Shown: in pieces, positions 23,873 to 31,179 of the stretch
How the letters are laid out: each line of letters starts with the position of its first letter
Position numbering within the stretch: position 1 is the stretch's first letter
DNA from: JASGCP01 sp965263285
Lineage (GTDB): Bacteria; Bacteroidota; Bacteroidia; Chitinophagales; Chitinophagaceae
Assembly (NCBI GenBank): GCA_965263285.1
Contig: CBDHHD010000013.1
Location: forward strand, 1 to 37,625
DNA length: 37,625 bases
Direction of reading: 5' to 3'
Notes under the pieces: model-generated
What the model was told of the DNA's origin: nothing
The model's database searches: none
What the model saw: the letters and a program-made list of their open reading frames with translations, nothing else
Translations under genes and position numbers: made by a program

Positions 23873-24556
23873 TTATCCGAAAGATTGATTATATATATTA
23901 TCATTTATATAAAAAATCTTATTAAATGCTATTCCACTTGTGCCATTATAACTTAACACGGTAAAATTACTACTACCGCCCCAAAAAGAAGGATTAACAA
24001 GAGGACAATAATTATCGGTATTATAAAAACCTAAAATAAACTTATGTATATTTTGCGTTTGTGTAGATGAACCGCCTAATATAGTTACTGGATCAGCCTC
24101 GCCATTGCTTATCTGTAAGCTAATCTCATAAATTATTATACTCGTAGGTGTTACTGGTGTTGTTTGTGGTGAGTACTGCTTAACATAAGCTAATTGCTGT
24201 TGCCCAAAACCAAGATACTTATACGCAGAATTAATACCACCTGTTATATTAACTAAAAAACAAACTAATAATTCTGCATAAACAGGTGTCGTAGCATCAG
24301 GATGTCCACTGTCTCTTATACTAACTAAAATTTGTGGTACTGCACCAATAGAGTAAAAATAATTTTTAATATCATCAGGGAAATAAACACCTACAACAGA
24401 AGCAAGATGGTTATCCGAAGGAACTAATAAAGAAGTATCACCACTACTTGCCGACAAGTCAATAGAAGGAGCTCCACCTAATATATTCAATGTTCCCCGC
24501 TTAACTGGGAAGTATAATTGAGAGTTACCCGTTAAAAAATCTAAGTCTAATCTCAT
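23873..24556 (-). CDS. Baseplate/tail-associated structural protein, N-terminal part
   Basis: Not firmly recognised. This 227-aa beta-rich protein begins MRLDLDFLTGNSQLYFPVKR, with Gly/Ser/Thr-rich loops and no catalytic motif. It follows the baseplate J-like and gpI-like genes by 10 bases, so it is likely a baseplate or fibre-attachment component. It ends at an in-frame TAA after YNQSFG; coding sequence plainly continues downstream (see 23415-23872). Confidence 0.6.
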   Translation of the reverse strand: MRLDLDFLTGNSQLYFPVKRGTLNILGGAPSIDLSASSGDTSLLVPSDNHLASVVGVYFPDDIKNYFYSIGAVPQILVSIRDSGHPDATTPVYAELLVCFLVNITGGINSAYKYLGFGQQQLAYVKQYSPQTTPVTPTSIIIYEISLQISNGEADPVTILGGSSTQTQNIHKFILGFYNTDNYCPLVNPSFWGGSSNFTVLSYNGTSGIAFNKIFYINDNIYNQSFG

Positions 24557-24566
24557 AAATAAATTT

Positions 24567-25340
24567 TTAGTATGTTACAACAGAAATAATGAAACCTGCA
24601 AAACTAAATTGTTCAACAAAATTAATAAATATTTGATATCCCGTAGGATTTGTCTGCCCTGCCGATACTACTTGTCCTGTAACCGCAATATAAATAGCTA
24701 TAGGAACATGAATAGCAAATAAATCTACATTAGTAGAAGCTGTGCCACTTAAAGATACGCCTACTATGTCGCTAACTCTCGGTGTACCTAAATAATTAAA
24801 AACAGAGTTATTTAAGCCTTGAAAGGAAGAAACATTACCAGAAAGACTAATACTATAATTATCCGAGTATTCTACATCCGTTGAGATATATATAGAGCTC
24901 AAATTATAAGGTAATACCCCATTCGGTTGTACAAATGTTCCTCCAAACTGCTTATTTAACGCAAATGTGAGAGATAAAATAGAACCATTGTAACGAACTC
25001 TATCATAAACACCAATAAAATTATTTAAGTATAAGCTCCAATTTGTAGTATCTATGTAAGGATTGCTTGTTGTAAATTGCCCTGTAACATTTATATATAC
25101 ATTTAAGTTAAATGTTACTATAGAGCCAATAGAATAAGTAGTGCCTGTTTTCCATTGATTACCCTGTATGGTATAGGAAGAATAAACAAAACTTAAAAAT
25201 CTATTTTGAATATAAATTATACCTTGTATTATAGACTGACAAAATAAAGTAAAATCACTCGTAGCCTTAGGAAAAAAAGAACGCCACGAATTAGGAACTA
25301 ACCGCAAAACCGCATCAGGTAAATTTATATTGTATCTCAT
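24567..25340 (-). CDS. Baseplate protein with carbohydrate-binding-like insert
   Basis: This 257-aa protein follows the baseplate J-like gene directly, the place of gpI-type baseplate proteins. The phrases NGSILSLTFALNKQFGGTF and then VQPNGVLPYNLSSIYIS fit gpI-like proteins of Bacteroidetes phages (A-L-N-K-x-F-G-T-x-F-x-Q-P). Between residues 63 and 103, a W-x-x-x-x-x-Y-x-x-G-S-x-V-x-F-x-x-x-x-Y pattern followed by P-x-x-D-x-x-x-W-x-x-Y resembles chitin-binding (CBM5/12-like) modules and may bind surface glycans. The insert call is by pattern only. Confidence 0.65.
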   Translation of the reverse strand: MRYNINLPDAVLRLVPNSWRSFFPKATSDFTLFCQSIIQGIIYIQNRFLSFVYSSYTIQGNQWKTGTTYSIGSIVTFNLNVYINVTGQFTTSNPYIDTTNWSLYLNNFIGVYDRVRYNGSILSLTFALNKQFGGTFVQPNGVLPYNLSSIYISTDVEYSDNYSISLSGNVSSFQGLNNSVFNYLGTPRVSDIVGVSLSGTASTNVDLFAIHVPIAIYIAVTGQVVSAGQTNPTGYQIFINFVEQFSFAGFIISVVTY

Positions 25341-26213
25341 TTATACTGGTGTTATAGTTATTCTAAAATTAGTCTGCTGTGCTATTTCATTATAAGCAAA
25401 ATACCCTGAAGTATTGTCATTTTGCAAAAAATCACCAGTGCCAATAACTGTATTACCTATAACTAAATTTGTTGTCTTAGCTTGATCACCATTAGAAAAA
25501 ACATTTAAATTATTAATTACAAAATCATTTACCCAATCGTTTGCTTGTAATTGTCTCATGAAATCGGTTAAAATAAAATTACCATTGAAACTTATGTTAC
25601 TAACATAATTATCAAAAAACGAATTAAATAAAGCTTGTATTTGCGAATTAAGATAATTCTTATTGTAATTTATAGTTATCCCTCCATTTATAGTATCTGG
25701 TGAATTAGAATTAACGATATAAGTAATACCAGGTACGCCGATTACATTTAAAAAATAAATTAAAGAATTTACTTGATCAGTAGATAAATTAGTCCTATTA
25801 GAACCTATTGCCTTTACTATTAGTGTGCCTGGTATTGTAAAGCTATTATTTAAAGAAACCTGACTAACTATATTAAGAGTCTTATCTGTAACATCATAGT
25901 ATGGCTGTAAGTAATTGCTTTGCGTAGCATCTGTTTGTAATTTTATTATTTGCGTTTTAGTACTACTATATTGAAACAAATTTAAAATTTTATCCTGCAA
26001 ATATAAAAAAGTATTAGGTGGAATTGTGGATGCGACTTTGTTTACATCTCTTTGTAATAACTCAAATATTTGTTCAAGTAATGATGTTGCGACTGCAAAT
26101 ATATATGTAAACATATACCACACACTAAATTTGCTCGTATTAGTAAGCTGTGGTATATTTTTTTGTACCTGTTTAGTTATGTCGTTTTGTATCTGTTGTA
26201 TTGTCCTTGCCAT
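25341..26213 (-). CDS. Baseplate J-like protein
   Basis: This 290-aa protein starts MARTIQQIQNDITKQVQKN and contains WYMFTYIFAVATSLLEQIFE and DVNKVASTIPPNTFLYLQDK. These match the helical N-terminus of baseplate J/gp47-type wedge proteins in Bacteroidetes phages. Later GVPGITYIVNSNSPDTINGG and INYNKNYLNSQIQALFNSFF is the conserved middle, and FILTDFMRQLQANDWV the late region. The protein links the hub to the outer baseplate. It lies among head genes upstream of the capsid, an uncommon order. Confidence 0.75.
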   Translation of the reverse strand: MARTIQQIQNDITKQVQKNIPQLTNTSKFSVWYMFTYIFAVATSLLEQIFELLQRDVNKVASTIPPNTFLYLQDKILNLFQYSSTKTQIIKLQTDATQSNYLQPYYDVTDKTLNIVSQVSLNNSFTIPGTLIVKAIGSNRTNLSTDQVNSLIYFLNVIGVPGITYIVNSNSPDTINGGITINYNKNYLNSQIQALFNSFFDNYVSNISFNGNFILTDFMRQLQANDWVNDFVINNLNVFSNGDQAKTTNLVIGNTVIGTGDFLQNDNTSGYFAYNEIAQQTNFRITITPV

Positions 26214-26219
26214 AATATT

Positions 26220-26705
26220 TTATATTTTTGTTGTCTGTTCATCTCTCGCATAGAAAGGAATAAGCCTATTATATCTGTTAAAGGTGTTTTCTATGTATTC
26301 GCACTGCATAGTAAATATATAATGCGTTAAATTATCATGATCATAATCTTGCTGTTCGCTTATAAGCTGTAAAGGACTGCAACCGCTAACAACAAAGCTA
26401 ATTAAATTTAATATTAAATTATCCCTTAGAGTATAAACAGACAAATTTTTTTCAAAATCATTATTCCCTGCATCGTAAAAATCAAATAGTAAATGAAAAT
26501 TAATATTTAATTGCGATGATGTACTTTGTTGTATTAATTGCTTATGCTCTATCGTGTTTTCAATCTCTAAAAAACACGCTGGTAAAGGGAATTGATACTC
26601 TTTACCTTCTTTTATTTGTAAAAATTGATTGTTCCATATGTTATAATATGGTAGTGCCGAAATAGTCCTTAATTTAGCTAATAACTCATTGAAAACCTCT
26701 TGCAT
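26220..26705 (-). CDS. Head-tail completion/tail-terminator-like protein
   Basis: This 161-aa protein is not certainly assigned. It begins MQEVFNELLAKLRTISALPY, with FPLPACFLEIENTIEH near 40-55 and NINFHLLFDFYDAGNND and the helix LRDNLILNLISFVVSG later. The order helix, P-x-C-F-L-E-I-E strand, H-L-L-F-D strand, terminal helix and CEYIENTF strand is like tail-terminator proteins. It overlaps the gpG-like gene by one base and precedes baseplate J, which supports a neck or tail completion role. Confidence 0.6.
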   Translation of the reverse strand: MQEVFNELLAKLRTISALPYYNIWNNQFLQIKEGKEYQFPLPACFLEIENTIEHKQLIQQSTSSQLNINFHLLFDFYDAGNNDFEKNLSVYTLRDNLILNLISFVVSGCSPLQLISEQQDYDHDNLTHYIFTMQCEYIENTFNRYNRLIPFYARDEQTTKI

Positions 26706-27148
26706 TACTTTTTGTTTGTTATAACAAAATTAATATTTCTTTTTATAACTTGTTTTAATTGTTTTTTTAGCTCATTACTTTCTCCCATGAATTTCCTTTT
26801 AGGTATGTTTTTAGTTCCTTCATTATGATAACGAGCATAACTCACTAAACCACCTGCCGAACTATCTGGCAACTCTATTGTAACATTTTTTTCATTTATC
26901 TTAACTAACATACCTGCGACACTTCTACGCAAAGCACCGCTTAGCACTAATATAGCACTCTTCCGTTTTGTCTTTGGTTTTATGTATTTGTACGCATTTG
27001 TTCCTGCTATCCTTCGCTGTACCTCTTGCCAATGAGTAAAACTATTGTTAGTCCACCCCTGCATCCTAAAAGAATTAATAAAAAAGCTACGAGCCGTAGC
27101 CCCTAACTCCTTTAAAATTTTATTTGTGTCTATTTTATTTCTTAACAC
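26705..27148 (-). CDS. Mu gpG-like virion morphogenesis protein
   Basis: This 147-aa protein resembles phage virion morphogenesis/tail completion proteins of the Mu gpG type: FFINSFRMQGWTNNSFTHWQ (18-37), a linker of Lys/Arg (KPKTKRKSAILVLSGALRRS, 57-76) with the typical L-x-x-S-G-x-L-R/K-x-S, and ARYHNEGTKNIPKRKFMG with the hallmark Y-H-N-E-G and P-x-R-x-F. These proteins act at the head-tail connection. Confidence 0.8.
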   Translation of the reverse strand: MLRNKIDTNKILKELGATARSFFINSFRMQGWTNNSFTHWQEVQRRIAGTNAYKYIKPKTKRKSAILVLSGALRRSVAGMLVKINEKNVTIELPDSSAGGLVSYARYHNEGTKNIPKRKFMGESNELKKQLKQVIKRNINFVITNKK

Positions 27149-27162
27149 ATAAAAAAATTTAT

Positions 27163-27315
27163 TTATCTCCTTCGCCCTTTAGCAGATTTACTTTTACTTT
27201 TTCCACCCTTTGCAGATTTCTTGCCTCCTCTTGGTGCCCCTTTAGAAGAACCACTTGAACTCGCACCAAATAAAAGAAAAGGATGCATAGAAATGTTTGA
27301 TAAAGATAATAACAT
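27163..27315 (-). CDS. 50-aa protamine-like basic peptide
   Basis: ATG at 27315, 11 bases after the upstream stop, to TAA at 27163. The first 17 residues are hydrophobic (MLLSLSNISMHPFLLFG). The remainder, from ASSSGSSKGAPRGGKKSAKG to KSAKGRRR, consists almost wholly of Ser, Gly, Lys, Ala and Arg. In this AT-rich genome the Gly/Arg codons stand out. It fits tightly between its neighbours (15 bases to the gpG-like gene). Such composition suggests nucleic-acid binding or DNA condensation, or a very small lattice or decoration peptide. No family recognised. Confidence 0.7.
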   Translation of the reverse strand: MLLSLSNISMHPFLLFGASSSGSSKGAPRGGKKSAKGGKSKSKSAKGRRR

Positions 27316-27326
27316 AATATATAAAT

Positions 27327-27641
27327 TTAAAGTTTAATGCTTGGTTTTTTTGGTTCTATTTTTAATTTATTCGCTAATTCATAGCCATCTATATGGAACT
27401 CTAACTCATCAATTCCTAAAGATTTTAAAAAAGTCTCTTTGTCCTGCTCATTAGTAAAATTAACTGTTATATAATGGCTATGATCTAACACAGACTTAAA
27501 TTTTTTTCTTCCTTCTTCTATCGCCTTATAACTCTCGTTAATCTTCTTAATGTATTTTTCTGCCTCTATTTTGCTCGGTATACTCTCTTTAGAATTAGCA
27601 AATATACTACTTTTTTGGAAAATGTTTTTTATTTTGCTCAT
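27327..27641 (-). CDS. Hypothetical protein beside PAPS-reductase-like gene
   Basis: Not recognised. The 104-aa product has a Lys/Glu-rich helix (KIEAEKYIKKINESYKAIEE) and then HSHYITVNFTNEQDKETFLK and LEFHIDGYELANKL. The V-N-F-x-N-E-Q-D-K-E-x-F-L and D-G-x-E-L-A pattern looks like a small conserved phage domain. It overlaps the upstream PAPS-reductase-like gene by 35 bases, so the two are translationally coupled and may form a functional pair. Confidence 0.65.
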   Translation of the reverse strand: MSKIKNIFQKSSIFANSKESIPSKIEAEKYIKKINESYKAIEEGRKKFKSVLDHSHYITVNFTNEQDKETFLKSLGIDELEFHIDGYELANKLKIEPKKPSIKL

Positions 27642-28326
27642 ATTTTAATATATTTAAGTCAACAAGTGGAAAATAATATTTTATTTTTTCATATTCTTTT
27701 GGCAACTTTTCAAATATAGGTTTCAAAAATTTATAGCTTAACCCATCAAAAGAACGATTAGATACATCGTAATCAATAGGTAATTTAACATCGTATTTGT
27801 TAATTAAATCGTATACATCTTTTGCCTTATAGTATTGCAATGGGTACACCATACCATCAACATATTTTACCTTTTGTCTCCTAAACATCAAAGCACGGTT
27901 AAAGCTCTCTGCTGCAGTAACGCCTGTTACATTAGCATAACTCTTCAAGTCTTCACGACTATAATTGTAATATGTCAATAAATCGCAGATTTTTATTTTT
28001 GATAATTCAATTTTAGGTATATTTATATCGTACATATATGTTGCCATATCTTTTGGCATGTAGTCTTGGTGCCTAATATAATCAAAAAACATCGGATGAG
28101 GGTAAACTCTAATTTCTGTCTTAAAGTAATCTTCATAATACTTAAGACTTTCGTTTACAAAATTCAAATCTGGCACATGAAAAAAGAAATAAGGATGGAA
28201 TTTTACTCCTAACTCCCTCAATATCAATGCGCAAGCTATTGAGTCTTTCCCCCTGCTAAACGACAAACTAACAACCTTGCTGTTTAGTATATAGGAACGA
28301 TCATCCTCTGGTAATAATTCAATCAT
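27607..28326 (-). CDS. PAPS-reductase/PP-loop ATPase-family protein
   Basis: The protein is 239 aa. The PP-loop SFSRGKDS (22-29) near the N-terminus binds and adenylates substrates in this family. Later GVTAAESFNR (135-144) and VYPLQYYKAKDVYDLINKYD followed by VKLPIDYDVSNRSFDGLSYK match phosphoadenosine-phosphosulfate reductase-like proteins common in phages. True PAPS reductases carry a C-terminal Cys motif (ECG-x-H) that I do not see, so sulfate reduction is unlikely. A role in nucleic-acid modification (as in DndC) is one option. It has its own good promoter (28355-28386) and interrupts the head genes. Confidence 0.8.
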   Translation of the reverse strand: MIELLPEDDRSYILNSKVVSLSFSRGKDSIACALILRELGVKFHPYFFFHVPDLNFVNESLKYYEDYFKTEIRVYPHPMFFDYIRHQDYMPKDMATYMYDINIPKIELSKIKICDLLTYYNYSREDLKSYANVTGVTAAESFNRALMFRRQKVKYVDGMVYPLQYYKAKDVYDLINKYDVKLPIDYDVSNRSFDGLSYKFLKPIFEKLPKEYEKIKYYFPLVDLNILKYEQNKKHFPKK

Positions 28327-28346
28327 TTTTATTTATTATTTTGTTA

Positions 28347-28354
28347 TACCTTTG
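28347..28354 (+). promoter_or_regulatory. -7 box TACCTTTG for the rightward gene at 28380
   Basis: It matches the Bacteroidetes consensus TAnnTTTG exactly, 25 bases before the ATG of the single rightward gene. No clear TTTG -33 element is visible upstream. It abuts the minus-strand -7 box, sharing a near-palindromic 22-bp core (28343-28364, outer arms GTTATA and TATAAC). Confidence 0.65.
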
Positions 28355-28386
28355 CAAATATAACAAATAAAATTAACATATGCAAA
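28355..28386 (-). promoter_or_regulatory. Divergent promoter for the PAPS-reductase-like gene
   Basis: On the minus strand the -7 box is TATATTTG (28355-28362). A -33 TTTG lies at 28383-28386 with a 20-base spacer, so both consensus elements are present. Transcription would begin near 28348 and enter the gene starting at 28326. The -33 element falls within the first codons of the opposing gene. Confidence 0.65.
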
Positions 28387-28769
28387 GAATTTTAACCGCC
28401 TCTCAATTGTCATTAATTCGTAATGAATTAATGCAAATCATCAATTTAAACATTGATTTGAAAAAAAAATATATATTTATAATGAAAGCCAAAGAAATAG
28501 GGAAATTATTACACGAACAAGACAAAGCAATGCAAGATTTTGTAGATGAAAAATTTAATGGTGTTGTTCCTCAACCTAAAGTAAGATACATGGGTAAGGA
28601 AATAGATAATCAACAATTTATTGAAATGCAAAATAAGAGCAAAGAGCTATCTACTACAGAAATAGACTGCTCAACACTTGAAAGCCTACCACTAAGTATA
28701 TTTTCGGATGTTGTAGGACAAATAGTGCCTTATAATTGCTTTGAATATATTACACATATTGACTGCTAA
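28380..28769 (+). CDS. Lone rightward gene inside the head operon (moron-like)
   Basis: Not recognised. The 129-aa product has a helical N-terminus (LTASQLSLIRNELMQIINLN, then KKYIFIMKAKEIGKLLHEQD) and a C-terminus with VVPQPKVRYMGKEIDNQQF and CSTLESLPLSIFSDVVGQIV. It is the only gene on the plus strand between 7.2 and 33.9 kb, has its own TAnnTTTG promoter, and ends with a 4-base overlap with the stop of the gpF-like gene. Opposite orientation and a private promoter are marks of a phage moron. It may be expressed when the late block is silent. Confidence 0.7.
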   Translation: MQRILTASQLSLIRNELMQIINLNIDLKKKYIFIMKAKEIGKLLHEQDKAMQDFVDEKFNGVVPQPKVRYMGKEIDNQQFIEMQNKSKELSTTEIDCSTLESLPLSIFSDVVGQIVPYNCFEYITHIDC

Positions 28770-29491
28770 TTGTCTTCAAATGTTTTTTTAGGTACACCAG
28801 CAAAATAAGGATGGCTATTCGGAAATATAACCTGCTCCTTGCCTACATTTATATTAAACTCTTGCGGTATAGAGTCCGCACTAATTTCTATCTCTTCCCT
28901 ATCTGTCGTAGGACTATACTGGCTGTCGCTTACTTGCTCAACAATACAACGACAATTAAAATGGTTAGTTGGCATGATAGAGTTCCAAATCTCATCATCA
29001 ACAGAAGCCACAAAGCCATCATAAACATCGCAATCATCATCCACTAAATCATCTCCTACAGTTCTGTAAACAAGTAATGGCAAATCTTCCTTATCATCCT
29101 GTATTTGTTGCCACTGGTTATTTATCTGCGCATTAGCTACTGCAGTGTTTCCCTCTGTTTCGCTATATGTTTCATTATATAGACTATTTGTGTCATCAAC
29201 ATAATTAACGAAGTCTTTAAACTTAATTAAATTACCTTCATCGTCTTTTATGTTGCTTTGCATTTGCTTAACCACTTGATAAGTCTTAGCAACAGAAAAC
29301 CTTTTTACATTGTCTTTTAATTTTTCTTTTAGTACCGTATGCTTTTCGCTTACATGCGTGTCTATTATCTTATTTAAATTATTTTGGTTTTCTTTAATCA
29401 TAGATTTAGGTAGGTTGCGAGTGCTAACCTGTCCACTATATATTTGTTTGGCTAACCTCTTGACTTTATTGCTTATTTGTTTCGTTGCCAT
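28766..29491 (-). CDS. Mu gpF-like head morphogenesis protein
   Basis: The protein is 241 aa. The C-terminal half has VYRTVGDDLVDDDCDVYDGF and WNSIMPTNHFNCRCIVEQVS, containing the C-x-x-x-D...H-F/W-x-C-R-C pattern that marks the Mu F-like/SPP1 gp7 head morphogenesis family. The N-terminal half is helical. Such proteins help portal and capsid assembly. It follows the portal gene with a 26-base overlap. Confidence 0.82.
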   Translation of the reverse strand: MATKQISNKVKRLAKQIYSGQVSTRNLPKSMIKENQNNLNKIIDTHVSEKHTVLKEKLKDNVKRFSVAKTYQVVKQMQSNIKDDEGNLIKFKDFVNYVDDTNSLYNETYSETEGNTAVANAQINNQWQQIQDDKEDLPLLVYRTVGDDLVDDDCDVYDGFVASVDDEIWNSIMPTNHFNCRCIVEQVSDSQYSPTTDREEIEISADSIPQEFNINVGKEQVIFPNSHPYFAGVPKKTFEDN

Positions 29492-30935
29492 TGTTATTGT
29501 TGTTGTTGTTGTCGTTATTATTACCGCTTATCATAGGTTGCATTTGCATATTATCCACTACGTTATCTATACCGAGTTGCTCTTCAACATATTCGCTTGG
29601 TATATGTAAACCTGCGTTGTGCATCGTTTGGCAAAATTGCGCAAACTGTAGCTTATAAGCAACATCTCTATTTTTTTGCTCTTCTAATTCATCATTATTT
29701 GAATACTTAAATACGCAGTTGTTAGGTATATTAAAACCTAACACACGCATTCGTGGGATTAATTGCTCGTTTACTATATTTTCAATAAATAAACCATCCT
29801 CACTTTCTATATTATTTAGTGCAATTTGAGAAGGAGACAAAGCATTATTATTTCCTAATTTACCCGGCACACTGTCTAAAACATCCGCATGTCCTAAAAT
29901 TATTTTACTTATTTTCTTATGTGTTCGCTCCTCAAAGTCTGCGTAAATATTTACATTGTTTGCGTTACTCTGTATAAATTCTATCTCATCTTCTAAGCCT
30001 ATTATAGCAGAAGCAGAAGCTCCCATGTTCTTAATAGCATTGAATAGTATTTGCCTGTCTGCACCTTCTTTATTGCTCTTAGCATAACGGAATGGTTGTC
30101 CGTAAATCTCTATATATTGCGAGTTATAAGCATCCATGCGTCTTAGCCAAATACCATAAGGAGCAAGTGTATTTAAAAGTCCATAACCACACTGTCCATA
30201 TCCTAACTCGTTAGGTGTCGTTACCCATATGTGCCACTTAGCTATCTCGTCTTGACTAAGCATGTTAATGCTTTTAGTGTTGTCGTTATAATATTTTTTT
30301 GCTTTTTCAGAAATATTGCCATTTGGTTGCAAAGACAAATCATGCTCCTTGTCTAAAAACTTAATACCATCAATCATATAAATAAAAGTAGAAACAATCT
30401 CCCTGTCTGGTGAAATATTCCACCTTCTAATAGTGTTAAGTTTATAAAAACTATTATCAACAATATCTCCAAGAGATATCAAACTGTAACCATAAAATTT
30501 TGCATCTATACAATAGCTTACAAACTCTAAAAACCAATTCTTTTCAAACATTTTTTTTATGTCTGTAAACTTGTCCGCATCTACTTTATCATTATCGTTT
30601 ATATCAACGAAATTAAACTCCCGTAGCTTAGTTATATTACGTCTCCTTTCCATACACGCATATATATGAGCATTTAATATTAAGTCCATATATATATTTT
30701 GTAGCTTAACACGATGAGGATAAAAAGGATTTTCTGCCTCTGATAAAGCATCTCTCCATGTCTGTATGTCTGCCTTTAATCTTTCAAATTTAAGTGGTGT
30801 AATTATTCCTCCAAGTGCTTGCTCTTGCGGTAAACCGTAATTAGATGTATACCAAAGACTTATGTTTGAACTGCCTTGTATGTTATAATCTACCCCATTG
30901 CTGAATACTCCTAAAAATGAATTAAAAAAAGACAT
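29466..30935 (-). CDS. Portal protein (DUF935, Mu gp29-like)
   Basis: This 489-aa protein has the DUF935 pattern: an N-terminal region before TWRDALSEAENPFYPHRVKL, LILNAHIYACMERRRNITKL, FVSYCIDAKFYGYSLISLGD, the loop RRWNISPDREI and GYGLLNTLAPYGIWLRRMDA. ERTHKKISKIILGHADVLDS and the helix VAYKLQFAQFCQTMHNAGLH follow. The C-terminus ends in an Asn-rich tract (NNNDNNNNNNNG). It forms the dodecameric DNA gate of the head. Confidence 0.87.
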   Translation of the reverse strand: MSFFNSFLGVFSNGVDYNIQGSSNISLWYTSNYGLPQEQALGGIITPLKFERLKADIQTWRDALSEAENPFYPHRVKLQNIYMDLILNAHIYACMERRRNITKLREFNFVDINDNDKVDADKFTDIKKMFEKNWFLEFVSYCIDAKFYGYSLISLGDIVDNSFYKLNTIRRWNISPDREIVSTFIYMIDGIKFLDKEHDLSLQPNGNISEKAKKYYNDNTKSINMLSQDEIAKWHIWVTTPNELGYGQCGYGLLNTLAPYGIWLRRMDAYNSQYIEIYGQPFRYAKSNKEGADRQILFNAIKNMGASASAIIGLEDEIEFIQSNANNVNIYADFEERTHKKISKIILGHADVLDSVPGKLGNNNALSPSQIALNNIESEDGLFIENIVNEQLIPRMRVLGFNIPNNCVFKYSNNDELEEQKNRDVAYKLQFAQFCQTMHNAGLHIPSEYVEEQLGIDNVVDNMQMQPMISGNNNDNNNNNNNGNETNKQ

Positions 30936-31179
30936 GATAAATTATTAATGTGATTAAAAAATACAGAGCAACAAACCATATCTTAACAAAAAACATAATT
31001 AAAGAGTACAAAATAGGTTTCCAAACGCTTAAAAACTTGTTAAAGTCTTTAGGAACATTCCATTTATTATATTTTATTTCCCTTACTTGTACAGGTAAAT
31101 AAATCATATAGACAACGCTTATCAAAGCAAGAAAAAATAAAACAAATATTAAACAAAAATGTATTAATTCTATTACCAT
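30922..31179 (-). CDS. Small two-helix membrane protein in the head operon
   Basis: This 85-aa protein has two hydrophobic helices (FCLIFVLFFLALISVVYMIY and LIMFFVKIWFVALYFLITLI) joined by a basic stretch with REIKYNKWNVPKDFNKF. It overlaps both neighbours (7 bases with the connector gene, 14 with portal). A membrane protein between packaging genes is unexpected. It might act on the host membrane during infection or be a displaced lysis or exclusion factor. Not recognised. Confidence 0.65.
   Translation of the reverse strand: MVIELIHFCLIFVLFFLALISVVYMIYLPVQVREIKYNKWNVPKDFNKFLSVWKPILYSLIMFFVKIWFVALYFLITLIIYHVFF

Noticed and set aside
23873..23875. Stop-codon reassignment (TAA read as an amino acid)
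   Set aside because: TAA ends most genes here, and TAG and TGA are used too. A single in-frame TAA fits a mutation, an error or a leaky stop better.
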